A DNA stretch of 64,000 nt from Paenibacillus tyrphae (lineage in GTDB: Bacteria; Bacillota; Bacilli; Paenibacillales; NBRC-103111). Location of the stretch: NCBI RefSeq assembly GCF_000722545.1, contig NZ_JNVM01000011.1, positions 1 through 64,000 of the forward strand. The letters are read 5' to 3'. A program made the translations under genes and the position numbers. Position 1 is the stretch's first letter. Every line of letters begins with the position of its first letter. Positions 1 to 10,060 of the stretch are shown piece by piece. Below the pieces are notes generated by a model that saw only the letters and a list, made by a program, of their open reading frames with translations, was not told the DNA's origin and searched no databases.

Positions 1-70
1 TTGATAGGTTCGGGGTGGAAGCACGGCAACGTGTGCAGCTGACGAATACTAATCGGTCGAGGGCTTATCC
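1..70 (+). rRNA. 23S ribosomal RNA, 3' end (partial)
   Basis: The first 70 bases match the conserved 3' terminus of bacterial 23S rRNA, including the segment that ends in GGTCGAGGGCTTATCC. The rest of the gene lies upstream of the window. It is followed at short distance by 5S, as in a normal 16S-23S-5S operon, and guaB lies directly downstream, as near the origin in Bacillus. Confidence 0.93.
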
Positions 71-166
71 AATACGATTCATTTACGCTTTGTTTCGATC
101 CAGTTTTCAGGGTGCAAGTCGCCTTGAGTTAAGTAAAGATGTTTCGTGGCAGAAACATCGACATCC

Positions 167-284
167 GTTTGGTGATGATGGCGGAAGGGAACCACGCGTA
201 CCCATCCCGAACACGACCGTTAAGCCTTCCAGCGCCGATGGTACTTGGACCGCAGGGTCCTGGGAGAGTAGGACGTCGCCAAGC
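167..284 (+). rRNA. rrf: 5S ribosomal RNA
   Basis: About 118 bases with the conserved 5S core (CCCATCCCGAACACG near 200-214, then CAGCGCCGATGGTAC) and complementary ends (GTTTGGTG at the start, CGCCAAGC at the end). It is the last gene of the rRNA operon. Ends are placed by comparison with Bacillus 5S from memory and may be off by one or two bases. Confidence 0.95.
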
Positions 285-286
285 AC

Positions 287-327
287 AAGAGCTTCTTCGG
301 ATTTTATCCGGAGAGGCTCTTTTTCTT
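287..327 (+). terminator. rRNA operon terminator
   Basis: Imperfect inverted repeat (AGAGC...GCTCT outer stem, CTTCGGAT/ATCCGGAG inner stem) directly followed by TTTTTCTT, three bases after the 5S gene. Confidence 0.85.
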
Positions 328-382
328 ATAGAAATTGGCATACTAAATAATAAATTGCCATGGAAACTTCATGACTTTTTGC

Positions 383-412
383 TTGACACTAAAAATGGGC
401 TTTTGATAAGAT
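383..412 (+). promoter_or_regulatory. Probable guaB promoter
   Basis: TTGACA at 383-388, 18-base spacer, TAAGAT at 407-412. The -35 is perfect and the -10 matches four of six positions. It lies about 58 bases upstream of the guaB start in the gap after the rRNA terminator. Confidence 0.55.
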
Positions 413-421
413 TGCTATTAA

Positions 422-1927
<1,506 letters not shown>

Positions 1928-1953
1928 TTCCACGAACGGGTCGTGCAAAAAAG

Positions 1954-1985
1954 AACGGAAGCCTGGGGCTTCCGTTTTGCTTTTG
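1954..1985 (+). terminator. guaB terminator
   Basis: Perfect 10-bp stem AACGGAAGCC/GGCTTCCGTT with a 3-base loop, followed by a T-rich tract. Confidence 0.9.
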
Positions 1986-2012
1986 TAAAGCGAAAGAGGC
2001 TTGTGGTACAAT
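1983..2012 (+). promoter_or_regulatory. Probable dacA promoter
   Basis: TTGTAA (1983-1988), 18-base spacer, TACAAT (2007-2012) preceded by an extended -10 TGG. It starts right after the guaB terminator. Confidence 0.6.
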
Positions 2013-2057
2013 TAAACGTACGTTATTTTTATAAAATTTTTTTTAGGAGTGAGTTGG

Positions 2058-3350
2058 TTGTTTTTTAAAGTAAAACGCATTTGTTCGATCGTAGCTGCCA
2101 CTCTTTTGCTGAACGCCACTCTTGTTCTGGTACAATCCGCTTCTGTATTTGCGGCGGACGCCCCGGTAGATTTGAAGCTCAATGTCAGATCTGCGATTCT
2201 CATGGAAGCGAGTACCGGGCAAGTCTTATATGAAATGAATGCGGACGAAGCTTACCCTCCCGCCAGTATGTCGAAGATGATGACTGAATATTTGGTGATG
2301 GAAGCTATTAAAAGCGGAAAGCTTAGTGAAACGGAAACAGTGAACACAAGCCCGTATGCCGCTAGTGTTATCGGCTCTGGCGGATTGCTCGCTCCAAACG
2401 AACAATCCACGGTAGATAATCTTTTTGCAGCGATGTCCATTTATTCGGCTAATGATGCTTCCGTCACGTTGGCAGAAAGAATCGCCGGCACGGAAGAAGA
2501 TTTTGCAAAAATGATGAACGATAAAGCTAAAGAGATGAAATTATCCGATAAGGCTCATTTTATTAATGCAACCGGCTTGCCTAGAGCGGATATGGGGAAA
2601 TATGCGCCTACCGGAATTCAAGGCGAGACGATGCTGACGGCGAGAGATGCCGCAATTATCGCATATAATATCATCAAGGATCATAAGGAAGTATTAAAAT
2701 ATACGGCGACCCCGTCCAGGAAGTTCCGCGAGAAGGACAAGGCGCCGATGATCAACTGGAACTGGATGCTCGAAGGAAACAAGGACAACGTTAACTTCAA
2801 GAAGTACGCTTATCAAGGGCTGGATGGACTAAAGACAGGGAGTACGAAAGAGGCGCTGTATTGCTTTACGGGTACGGCTGAACGCAACGGAATGCGGTTA
2901 ATTAGCGTCGTTATGGGGGCGCCGAAGGAACCGGACCGTTTTATCGAAACGCGGAAAGTGCTGGATTATGGTTTCAACAATTTCGAATTCGTACCGGTGT
3001 TGAATGCGAAGCAGGAAATAAAAGAGCTGAAAACAGTGAATATTAAAAAAGGTGTGGCTACGGAAGTTCCGGTCGTTACGCAATCGGAGCTTAAAATTAT
3101 CGCGAAAAAAGGCACACCGAAAGAGCAATTTCAACCCACGGCGGAGCCGCTATCGGATGAAAGCAAGCTCGTTGCGCCAATCGCCCAAGGACAAGTGCTT
3201 GGAACGGTGAAAATAACATATGGCGGCAAAGATTATACGACCAACCTCGTCGCCTCGGAGCAAGTGGAAAAGGGCAGTTGGTTCCGGCTATTTTTCCGGG
3301 CCGTTAAAGACTTCTTCGTCGATCTGTTCAGCGGCGCCAAAAAGGGATAA
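2058..3350 (+). CDS. dacA: D-alanyl-D-alanine carboxypeptidase (PBP5 family)
   Basis: Removes the terminal D-alanine of peptidoglycan pentapeptides outside the membrane. An N-terminal signal peptide ends near SVFAADA. The three penicillin-binding motifs are present: SMSK (nucleophile Ser70 from the chosen start), SAN, and KTGS. A beta-rich C-terminal domain and an amphipathic tail (WFRLFFRAVKDFFVDLF) would anchor it to the membrane. The reading frame is open from GTG at 2049, but that GTG overlaps the ribosome site AGGAG (2045-2049), so TTG at 2058 is the more likely start. The position next to guaB is conserved in Bacillus. Confidence 0.95.
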   Translation: MFFKVKRICSIVAATLLLNATLVLVQSASVFAADAPVDLKLNVRSAILMEASTGQVLYEMNADEAYPPASMSKMMTEYLVMEAIKSGKLSETETVNTSPYAASVIGSGGLLAPNEQSTVDNLFAAMSIYSANDASVTLAERIAGTEEDFAKMMNDKAKEMKLSDKAHFINATGLPRADMGKYAPTGIQGETMLTARDAAIIAYNIIKDHKEVLKYTATPSRKFREKDKAPMINWNWMLEGNKDNVNFKKYAYQGLDGLKTGSTKEALYCFTGTAERNGMRLISVVMGAPKEPDRFIETRKVLDYGFNNFEFVPVLNAKQEIKELKTVNIKKGVATEVPVVTQSELKIIAKKGTPKEQFQPTAEPLSDESKLVAPIAQGQVLGTVKITYGGKDYTTNLVASEQVEKGSWFRLFFRAVKDFFVDLFSGAKKG

Positions 3351-3366
3351 AATCAAGGCAAACGGG

Positions 3367-3395
3367 TTGTTAATTTGAAGCGCTTGCTGTAAAAT
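3367..3395 (+). promoter_or_regulatory. Probable pdxS promoter
   Basis: TTGTTA (3367-3372), 17-base spacer, TAAAAT (3390-3395), in the gap between dacA and pdxS. No clear terminator separates dacA from this promoter. Confidence 0.5.
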
Positions 3396-3470
3396 AATTG
3401 TTTAGTAGTTTGTCCTAATTTCAAGTGGATGGAAGTAATATTAACGATATGTTCCCAGGAGGAATCGGAT

Positions 3471-4352
3471 ATGGAAACAGGTACATCCCGCGTTAAAAAA
3501 GGTATGGCTGAAATGCAAAAAGGCGGCGTCATTATGGACGTCATGAGCGCAGAGCAAGCGCGCATTGCTGAAGCTGCGGGCGCTTCTGCCGTTATGGCTT
3601 TGGAAAGAGTTCCTTCGGATATTCGCGCGGCTGGCGGCGTTGCCCGGATGGCCGACCCTACCATCGTGGAAGAAGTCATGAAGGTTGTTTCCATTCCGGT
3701 TATGGCCAAGGCACGTATCGGACATTTTGTTGAAGCAAAAGTACTCGAATCGATGGGCGTGGATTACATCGACGAGAGCGAAGTATTGACTCCTGCTGAT
3801 GAAGTGTTCCACATCAATAAAAGGGAATTTACGGTTCCTTTCGTGTGCGGCGCAAGAGACCTCGGCGAGGCGCTTCGCCGGATCGGAGAAGGTGCTTCGA
3901 TGATCCGTACAAAAGGCGAACCGGGAACAGGCAATATTGTCGAGGCTGTTCGTCATATGCGTATGATCACCGGCCAAATCCGCAAAATCCAAAGCTTGTC
4001 TAAGGACGAGCTGATGGCGGAAGCCAAAAACTTGGGCGCTCCTTACGAGCTGCTGCTGCAAGTGCACGAAACCGGAAAATTGCCGGTCGTCAACTTTGCG
4101 GCCGGCGGTGTAGCGACTCCTGCGGATGCCGCGCTCATGATGCATTTGGGCTCCGATGGCGTATTTGTAGGCTCGGGTATTTTCAAATCGGAAAATCCGG
4201 AGAAGTTCGCAAAAGCGATCGTTGAGGCTACGACACATTATACGGATTATGAGCTGATTGCCAATATTTCGAAAAATCTCGGCACGCCGATGAAGGGGAT
4301 CGAAATTTCCAAGCTGCATGTATCCGAACGGATGCAGGAGCGCGGCTGGTAA
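3471..4352 (+). CDS. pdxS: Pyridoxal 5'-phosphate synthase lyase subunit PdxS
   Basis: Makes PLP directly from ribose 5-phosphate, glyceraldehyde 3-phosphate and ammonia supplied by PdxT. The 293-residue barrel protein has the family opening ([20 protein letters not shown]), the Schiff-base lysine region MAKARIGHF and the second lysine in [10 protein letters not shown]. The chosen ATG follows a strong AGGAGGAA site. The frame stays open back to 3429, but family members start at this ATG. PdxT follows after 40 bases, so the two subunits are co-expressed. Confidence 0.97.
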   Translation: METGTSRVKKGMAEMQKGGVIMDVMSAEQARIAEAAGASAVMALERVPSDIRAAGGVARMADPTIVEEVMKVVSIPVMAKARIGHFVEAKVLESMGVDYIDESEVLTPADEVFHINKREFTVPFVCGARDLGEALRRIGEGASMIRTKGEPGTGNIVEAVRHMRMITGQIRKIQSLSKDELMAEAKNLGAPYELLLQVHETGKLPVVNFAAGGVATPADAALMMHLGSDGVFVGSGIFKSENPEKFAKAIVEATTHYTDYELIANISKNLGTPMKGIEISKLHVSERMQERGW

Positions 4353-4392
4353 GCCGGCTGGAGCTTGTTTCTCGGGAAGAAGGTATAAAGGG

Positions 4393-4983
4393 ATGAACAT
4401 AGGTGTTTTGGCGCTGCAGGGCGCCGTAGCCGAGCATATCCGCATGATCGAAAAAGCCGGCGGCACCGGCGTCGAGGTGAAGCGGACGGAGCAGCTGGCG
4501 GAGGTCGACGGAATCATTATTCCGGGCGGCGAGAGCACGACGATCGGCAAACTGATGCGAACCTATCAATTCATAGATGCCCTACGCGAATTTTCGCGGC
4601 AGGGCAAGCCGCTTTTCGGCACATGCGCAGGACTGATTGTGCTGGCAAAGCATATTGCAGGGCAGGAAGAGGCTCACCTTGGGCTGATGGATATTCAAGT
4701 CGCGCGCAATGCTTTTGGCCGTCAGCGGGAAAGCTTTGAGACGGATTTGGATATTAAGGGCATCAATCACGATGTGCGTGCGGTATTCATCCGTGCGCCG
4801 CTGATCGAACAGGTGGGCGAAGGCGTGGAAGTGTTAGCGACGTACCGTGACCAGATCGTTGCGGCCCGTCAAGGGCATCTGCTGGCTGCATCGTTTCATC
4901 CGGAGCTGACCGACGATGAACGAATGCACGCTTATTTTTTGGACATGGTACGTGAGACGAAGCAGGAGGGATCTCCTTGTTAG
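4393..4983 (+). CDS. pdxT: Pyridoxal 5'-phosphate synthase glutaminase subunit PdxT
   Basis: Class I glutamine amidotransferase that releases ammonia from glutamine and channels it to PdxS. The 196-residue protein starts [15 protein letters not shown], as in the family. It carries the nucleophile in GTCAGL (Cys78) and the catalytic His169/Glu171 in SFHPEL. The ribosome site is weak (AAAGG), which would suit translation tied to pdxS. The last seven bases overlap the start of serS. Confidence 0.97.
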   Translation: MNIGVLALQGAVAEHIRMIEKAGGTGVEVKRTEQLAEVDGIIIPGGESTTIGKLMRTYQFIDALREFSRQGKPLFGTCAGLIVLAKHIAGQEEAHLGLMDIQVARNAFGRQRESFETDLDIKGINHDVRAVFIRAPLIEQVGEGVEVLATYRDQIVAARQGHLLAASFHPELTDDERMHAYFLDMVRETKQEGSPC

Positions 4984-6257
4984 ATATAAAATTGCTGCGA
5001 GCGGATTTGGACAAGGTGAAACAAGGGATGGCCAACCGGGGCAAAAACCTGGAGGAGCTGGACCGTTTTACAAGTCTGGATTTGAAGCGCAGAGAGCTTT
5101 TGCAAGAAACGGAGCAATTGAAAAACCGCAGAAACGTCGTTTCGCAAGAAGTGGCGCAGCTGAAAAAGGCGAAAGAAAACGCCGATCACTTGATCGAAGA
5201 GATGAAGGTTGTCGGCGATCGTATCAAGTGGCTGGATGAGGAAATCCGCGGCCTGGAAGCCGAGCTGGATGCCATCCTTCTGGCGATTCCGAATATGCCG
5301 CAAGCGGACGTGCCGGTAGGCGGTTCGGAAGAGAATAACGTGGAGATTCGCCGGGTTGGCGAGGTGCCATCCTTTTCGTTCGAGCCGAAGGCTCACTGGG
5401 AAACGGCGCAAGAGCTGGATATTTTGGATTTTGAATCGGCCGCGAAGGTTACGGGTTCCCGGTTTGTGTTCTATAAAGGGCTTGGGGCGCGCCTGGAGCG
5501 GGCTCTGATGAATTTTATGATGGATCTGCATGCGGACGAGCACGGGTATATGGAAATGCTTCCTCCGTATCTCGTAAACCGTGATAGCCTCACGGGGACC
5601 GGGCAGCTGCCGAAGTTCGAAGAAGATGTGTTCAAGATCGAAGGATCGGACTATTTCATGATTCCGACCGCCGAGGTGCCGGTGACGAATTACCATCGGG
5701 ACGATATTTTGGCTCTGGAGGATCTGCCGAAATATTTCGTGGCGTTCAGCGCTTGTTTCCGTTCCGAAGCCGGTTCGGCCGGGCGCGACACTCGCGGACT
5801 CATTCGTCAGCACCAGTTCAACAAGGTAGAGCTCGTGAAGATGGTTCTGCCGGAGCAATCGAACGAGGAGCTCGAGAAGCTGGCTGGCGAGGCGGAAAAG
5901 GTGCTGCAGCTCCTGAAGCTCCCTTACCGCGTTATGGCGCTTTGTACGGGCGATTTGGGCTTCTCCTCGTCGAAGACGTACGATCTGGAGGTATGGCTGC
6001 CTAGCAGTAATACGTACCGTGAAATCTCGTCGTGCAGCAACTTCGAAGATTTCCAGGCACGCCGTGCGAACATCCGCTTCCGTCGCGATGCGAAAGCTAA
6101 GCCGGAATTCGTTCATACGCTGAACGGATCGGGTCTGGCGCTGGGCCGGACGGTCGCGGCGATTCTCGAAAATTATCAGCAGGAAGACGGCAGCGTGCTG
6201 ATTCCGGAAGTGTTGCAGCCTTATATGGGGAATGTTACACGGATCAGCAAGAAATAG
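4977..6257 (+). CDS. serS: Seryl-tRNA synthetase
   Basis: Charges tRNA-Ser with serine. The 426-residue class II synthetase has an N-terminal coiled coil (about residues 25-105, rich in K, E and L) that grips the tRNA long arm. Class II motif 2 is [20 protein letters not shown] and motif 3 includes GSGLALGRT. The start is TTG at 4977, inside the end of pdxT and after AGCAGGAGGG. Its substrate tRNA-Ser(UGA) lies 48 bases downstream. No T-box leader is visible; expression probably comes from the pdxST transcript. Confidence 0.97.
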   Translation: MLDIKLLRADLDKVKQGMANRGKNLEELDRFTSLDLKRRELLQETEQLKNRRNVVSQEVAQLKKAKENADHLIEEMKVVGDRIKWLDEEIRGLEAELDAILLAIPNMPQADVPVGGSEENNVEIRRVGEVPSFSFEPKAHWETAQELDILDFESAAKVTGSRFVFYKGLGARLERALMNFMMDLHADEHGYMEMLPPYLVNRDSLTGTGQLPKFEEDVFKIEGSDYFMIPTAEVPVTNYHRDDILALEDLPKYFVAFSACFRSEAGSAGRDTRGLIRQHQFNKVELVKMVLPEQSNEELEKLAGEAEKVLQLLKLPYRVMALCTGDLGFSSSKTYDLEVWLPSSNTYREISSCSNFEDFQARRANIRFRRDAKAKPEFVHTLNGSGLALGRTVAAILENYQQEDGSVLIPEVLQPYMGNVTRISKK

Positions 6258-6260
6258 AGC

Positions 6261-6290
6261 TTGATAAAGCTTTTTGATTTATGATACAAT
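6261..6290 (+). promoter_or_regulatory. tRNA-Ser promoter
   Basis: TTGATA (6261-6266), 18-base spacer, TACAAT (6285-6290), ending 15 bases before the mature tRNA. Confidence 0.65.
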
Positions 6291-6304
6291 GCTTGGTGTC
6301 ACCC

Positions 6305-6394
<90 letters not shown>

Positions 6395-6407
6395 TACATA
6401 CAAGTAT

Positions 6408-6436
6408 ACGACCCCAAATAAGGGGTCGTTTTTTGT
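6408..6436 (+). terminator. tRNA-Ser terminator
   Basis: Stem ACGACCCC (6408-6415) / GGGGTCGT followed by seven T residues. Confidence 0.88.
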
Positions 6437-6528
6437 ATGGGGGAGCAGACAGGTGGGGTGAGAACCGGAGGTTCGTCGGAGCATAAGCTTCGATAGGGAT
6501 ACATCGCAGTCGGCCGCGTAGCGGACGC

Positions 6529-6543
6529 ATCCCACCCTCTCCG
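6529..6543 (+). repeat. Direct repeat of the tRNA-Ser 3' end (possible att remnant)
   Basis: The 15 bases ATCCCACCCTCTCCG occur inside the tRNA-Ser T-arm/acceptor region (6377-6391) and again here. Duplication of a tRNA 3' end is the usual mark of tRNA-targeted integration. The AT-rich island begins immediately after this copy. No third copy was found at the far side of the island (around 9940-10140). Confidence 0.6.
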
Positions 6544-6544
6544 G

Positions 6545-6884
6545 TGTTATGAATGAATTCCTTTAAATTGTTATTTTAGCTTCACATAAGAGATGCACTG
6601 ACTGTTGACAAATGGTTTAGTGCGTTTTTTTTTACCCCTTTGGACTAAAATCCAACTGAATCAATGCCTAATGAGTGAAAATGAAGTTAAACAGCCCGTA
6701 AACGTGGGCAAAGAAGAACAATTTGGACATTTCATAGCGACTTATAAACCGCCTAACTCCTTATGTCTTAGAAACGACTCTCTACTAGTGCTAAGGAAGC
6801 CGAGAAGCCGTCAGATGTGATAGGAACCTTGATAAGTTATTTTAAACACTAGACAAGCGACTAAAGTCGCTGAACGTATTTAGA
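6545..6884. other. AT-rich stretch without a recognisable gene
   Basis: Between the tRNA repeat and the decayed recombinase. A 71-codon open frame (6605-6820) has no ribosome site and no recognisable features. This is probably eroded sequence at the island edge. Confidence 0.5.
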
Positions 6885-7385
6885 AAACAGAAGATGCGGG
6901 AATTGGGAATAGGCGATACGTATATCTCTATGGACAAACAATCGGGAAGGATTTAAACAACTTTAGATATCGACTTGTTATTAGAGAAGGCAACATCATG
7001 ATTCGCTCGATTATGTAGAATGGGATAATGACCATGTTATAGCTGAATGGAGCTACCTATCGAGAGAAGTCAATGCCGATATTGTTGTGCTTGAAAATGA
7101 GTCATTAATTTATAGCCATAAATTTAAGAGCAATGGGTGAAAGCTATTGGAGTATGCTGTACGTAAGCAGAGCAAGAACAGAACAAGACGAAGTAACGGC
7201 AAGCGGAGAGGATTTGAAGAGCTCAAAAGAAAAATTGGTCAGAGATAACAAAAGAGTTCATTACAGTTCATGATAATTGGTAAAAAGGTTTAATTGCAGC
7301 GGTTAAAGCAATGCAGAAAGTAGAAATGAAGCCTAATACATTTTATTGTAGGTTTCTAAATATGAGAATCAAGAGAGCTAATTAA
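6885..7385 (+). pseudogene. Decayed serine recombinase/resolvase
   Basis: Pieces of a resolvase-family protein can be read in order but in different frames. At 6885-6947: KQKMRELGIGDTYISMDKQSG. At 6947-7018: KDLNNFRYRLVIREGN, then a stop. At 7018-7139: EWSYLSREVNADIVVLE, then a stop. At 7256-7385: a C-terminal helix-turn-helix-like tail containing AAVKAMQKVEMKPNTFY. The order and spacing resemble the catalytic domain (DKQSGKDFNRP..., EEW...DIVVLD) and DNA-binding tail of small serine resolvases. At least two frameshifts and several stops make it non-functional. It probably once mobilised the island. Confidence 0.7.
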
Positions 7386-7431
7386 GCGAGGGTATTTATT
7401 TTAAATATTGTCGAAATTTAAATGGGATATA

Positions 7432-7440
7432 TGGTATAAT
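7432..7440 (+). promoter_or_regulatory. Extended -10 promoter of the RNase H-RnlA-RnlB operon
   Basis: TGGTATAAT (7432-7440) is a perfect -10 with TGn extension. A poor -35 candidate TTGTCG (7408-7413) has a 21-base spacing. The operon start codon is about 70 bases downstream. No operator-like inverted repeat is obvious. Confidence 0.5.
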
Positions 7441-7511
7441 ATTGCTAATTTGGTTAGAGAGTTATAGTAAGTTTGCAATTTGAATAAAAAACTAGAGAGT
7501 AGGGTGGAGCA

Positions 7512-8408
7512 TTGTCCTCAAAAAAGTTCTATGCTGTTAGAAAAGGCAGAGCACCTGGAATTTATGAAAGTTGGGATGAATGCAAAAAACAAATACAAGG
7601 ATTTAGTGGTGCAGAGTATAAAAGTTTTTTATCTCTTTCTGATGCAGGTGCTTACATAAAATCATCCACAGAAATTACGTCTGATATGCTTAGTAATGAT
7701 AACTCAGTAACAGTTTATATTGATGGAAGTTATTCAGACGAACTAAAGCTATTTTCGTATGCCTGTGTTTTTTTGGATGAGAGTGGAACTACATTATCTG
7801 GAGTTAGTTCCGATTCAAATGTTATCGGCATGAGAAATGTCGCTGGAGAACTACTCGGCTCAATGGAAGCAATAAAATGGGCGATTAACAATCACTTTTC
7901 TGAAATCCTAATATGTTTTGATTACGAAGGAATTGAAAAATGGGCAACTGGTAGTTGGGATACTAATAGGGAAGGAACAAAAGAGTATGTCAGATTTATA
8001 AACGAACACAAAGAGGATATTAAAATATTGTTCAAAAAGATAAAAGCTCATTCTGGAGATAAGTATAATGAAATAGCTGATGCACTGGCAAAAAAGGCTA
8101 TCAAAAACTATACAAATGCTCCCAATAAAGCAGAGGAGAATAAAAAAGATCAAAATTTAGAAATATTTAAGCAAATAATGACTAAAAGAGAGAAAGCAAC
8201 AAAAAACTCATTTACCTTTAGAATTGCAGACATAGAGATTACCGAAGGTAAACTAAAGAAGCTGTCAAAAGCATTGTGGAAAGCTGACAAAAAAGATATA
8301 AAACAAATTGATTTTATTAATGCCATGGTTGACTCCTCAAAAAGAATTGTGTCATTAGAAATAGGCAATGCTCAAGGAGAGTTTACTAAATACTTTATTC
8401 AATTCTAG
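7512..8408 (+). CDS. Viroplasmin-RNase H1 protein, first gene of RnlAB-type operon
   Basis: Predicted to cleave RNA in RNA-DNA hybrids. Residues 1-52 form a viroplasmin-like hybrid-binding domain (KKFYAVRKGRAPGIYESWDE). Residues 66-200 form an RNase H domain with all four catalytic acids: Asp71 (YIDGS), Glu113 (AGELLG), Asp137 (CFDYEG) and Asp190 (EIADALAK), plus His180. Residues about 205-298 are a lysine-rich extension not seen in ordinary RNase HI and not recognised. The start is TTG after AGGGTGGAG. Only 23 bases separate it from the RnlA-like toxin gene. In E. coli, RNase HI is a required partner of RnlA/RnlB, so a role as dedicated co-factor is inferred. Confidence 0.88.
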   Translation: MSSKKFYAVRKGRAPGIYESWDECKKQIQGFSGAEYKSFLSLSDAGAYIKSSTEITSDMLSNDNSVTVYIDGSYSDELKLFSYACVFLDESGTTLSGVSSDSNVIGMRNVAGELLGSMEAIKWAINNHFSEILICFDYEGIEKWATGSWDTNREGTKEYVRFINEHKEDIKILFKKIKAHSGDKYNEIADALAKKAIKNYTNAPNKAEENKKDQNLEIFKQIMTKREKATKNSFTFRIADIEITEGKLKKLSKALWKADKKDIKQIDFINAMVDSSKRIVSLEIGNAQGEFTKYFIQF

Positions 8409-8431
8409 ACGTTATATAAGGGGATACGGTT

Positions 8432-9505
8432 TTGAAAAACCTAAATTTAAATAGAGACAACCTAATTCAATCAATACAACAGTATTATTCCTTGAATGGA
8501 AAGGAGGCTACAATATCCGATTTCCTGCATAAGGGGGGAACTAGACAGAGAGTAGATATAGTCACAGAAGATGGTTCTGTGTATATAGATTTTCATTTTA
8601 ACAAAAATGGAAGCACAACTATTGATATATCTGGTGGAGGTCACCATAAAATAAAAGAAGAAATATCTCGTTATATTATTGAAGACCCTTCTTGTGCAAT
8701 TGGGGATGTACATTCAAAATCCAAATGTTTTGTGGCACCTAATATTGAATTAGATGACTTTAGGGGAATAGTTGAATTATTGAAGGAAAGTACTTATTAT
8801 CAAAGTGAAAGCCACTCAGAAGATATTCGAGGGAATCACGAATTGCACAAAATGCGTGGTAGTTACATGGAAGAGATAACTGCCCACTATTACTACACAA
8901 CTAAGAAGGTTATGATTCAAGGTAGACCATTGATGTTATTTAGTGAGGCAGTTTCTTATATAACTGAGTTGCTTGAATTGAACGAAATACCTTCTGTGTT
9001 TAATAACTACTATAATGTTGAGATCAAGAAAGAAAACATTGAGCAAGTTTATGTAGGATGGTTTCCTAATAGCCATGACAAGCACAGTCCCAAGCTTAAG
9101 AAAGTGTTACATCAAGCGATTTACAATCTTCAGTTAGAAGGAGACATGTTTGACTATACTTACCTTGCCTTCCCTGCCTTGAGAGCCTTAGAAGGGCATT
9201 TGAAAACAATAATGACTAACCACAGAATTATTTTGGAAAACAATCGTTTTTCAATGTATACTAAAGTACCTTCAACGGGTAAATATATATTAGAAGCTAA
9301 TTTTATCACTACATTTAACAGTCAAGCTAAAGTTCAGTATGTCGAAAGAGCATACAACTTTTATAACTCAAACAGGCATTCGTTGTTTCACTGGGGAGAC
9401 CCAAGTCATCCTGTTGATCTAACCCAAATTATTGAGAATATTGGTGACGTAAAAGGCATAATAAAAAGCACTTTTCAAATTATAGATGAATATTATACAA
9501 TATAA
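8432..9505 (+). CDS. rnlA: RnlA-type HEPN ribonuclease toxin
   Basis: A 357-residue protein resembling E. coli RnlA, the mRNA endonuclease toxin of the RnlAB anti-phage system. Matching family features, recalled rather than searched, include FNKNGSTTI (about residue 53), IQGRPL (about 163-170), FPALRALEGHLK near residue 250, and the C-terminal HEPN signature with Arg315 and His320 (NRHSLFH) ending in a helix DEYYTI. Glu254 in ALEG sits where the family has an active-site acid. The start is TTG after AAGGGGAT. It lies between the RNase H gene and the antitoxin gene with gaps of 23 and 30 bases, giving one transcription unit. Overall identity to E. coli RnlA is low, so alignment is needed. Confidence 0.85.
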   Translation: MKNLNLNRDNLIQSIQQYYSLNGKEATISDFLHKGGTRQRVDIVTEDGSVYIDFHFNKNGSTTIDISGGGHHKIKEEISRYIIEDPSCAIGDVHSKSKCFVAPNIELDDFRGIVELLKESTYYQSESHSEDIRGNHELHKMRGSYMEEITAHYYYTTKKVMIQGRPLMLFSEAVSYITELLELNEIPSVFNNYYNVEIKKENIEQVYVGWFPNSHDKHSPKLKKVLHQAIYNLQLEGDMFDYTYLAFPALRALEGHLKTIMTNHRIILENNRFSMYTKVPSTGKYILEANFITTFNSQAKVQYVERAYNFYNSNRHSLFHWGDPSHPVDLTQIIENIGDVKGIIKSTFQIIDEYYTI

Positions 9506-9535
9506 ACATTGCGTTTGTTGAAGGGAGTGAAGGAA

Positions 9536-9901
9536 ATGAAAACATACGATTTAGTACAGATTGAAAATAAGGAGTACCCTTATTTTGTCATATCCACATC
9601 GTATGAAACACCCTTAACTCAATTATCCCAACTTACGCAAGAATTATCTGCATATCAGAATGCATTTAAAATTGTTTTTGACTTTTTGTTATGTTCTGGT
9701 AACTCTTCTGATCGATTTTATGAAGCTTTCTTTGATGGTAAAGAATTAATAAAAACTTCATTTAAAAATTTGAATCTTGATAAGAAGAATGAACTAAGAA
9801 AGTTTTCTTGTGATTACTTTAGAAATCACAAGGACTACCTAGAAAATTCAGTGTTGAATACGTATCAAAAAAAAATGCTTGAAAAGGGAATAGTTATTTG
9901 A
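9536..9901 (+). CDS. rnlB: RnlB-type antitoxin
   Basis: A 121-residue acidic protein resembling RnlB, which binds and silences RnlA. Family-like segments are IVFDFLLCSGNSSDRF in the middle and FRNHKDYLENSVL near the end. The length matches E. coli RnlB (about 123 residues). The ATG at 9536 follows AAGGGAGTGAAGG. An in-frame TTG at 9509 lies upstream of that site and is unlikely. It is the third gene of the operon and is followed by a strong terminator. Loss of RnlB during phage infection frees RnlA in the E. coli system; the same logic is inferred here. Confidence 0.82.
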   Translation: MKTYDLVQIENKEYPYFVISTSYETPLTQLSQLTQELSAYQNAFKIVFDFLLCSGNSSDRFYEAFFDGKELIKTSFKNLNLDKKNELRKFSCDYFRNHKDYLENSVLNTYQKKMLEKGIVI

Positions 9902-9911
9902 ATAGTATTTT

Positions 9912-9942
9912 GAGGGTGTTCGATCAAGAACACTCTTTTTTG
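9912..9942 (+). terminator. Terminator of the RnlAB-type operon
   Basis: Ten-pair stem GAGGGTGTTC / GAACACTCTT (two G-U pairs), 6-base loop, followed by TTTTTT. Confidence 0.85.
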
Positions 9943-10060
9943 TTGCGGTTATGGACGTGGTAAAAGTAAATATTGTCTTTATGATCTAGAGTGTTATCAA
10001 GATAGACATTCCGGTCAAGCTCATATTAAACGCTATGACTAAGACTACCAAAATGTGAAA
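9941..10060 (+). other. Possible C-terminal gene remnant at the island edge
   Basis: A frame with no start codon can be read through CGYGRGKSKYCLYDLECYQD and HSGQAHIKRYD before a stop. The composition looks coding-like and AT-rich like the island. It resembles the tail of a truncated gene, but I cannot assign a family. It could be chance. Confidence 0.25.

Noticed and set aside
4977..6257. T-box control of serS
   Set aside because: serS starts inside the end of pdxT, so there is no leader in which a T-box could fold.
6605..6820. 71-codon frame in the island's left part
   Set aside because: No ribosome site, no recognisable features, and surrounded by eroded sequence.
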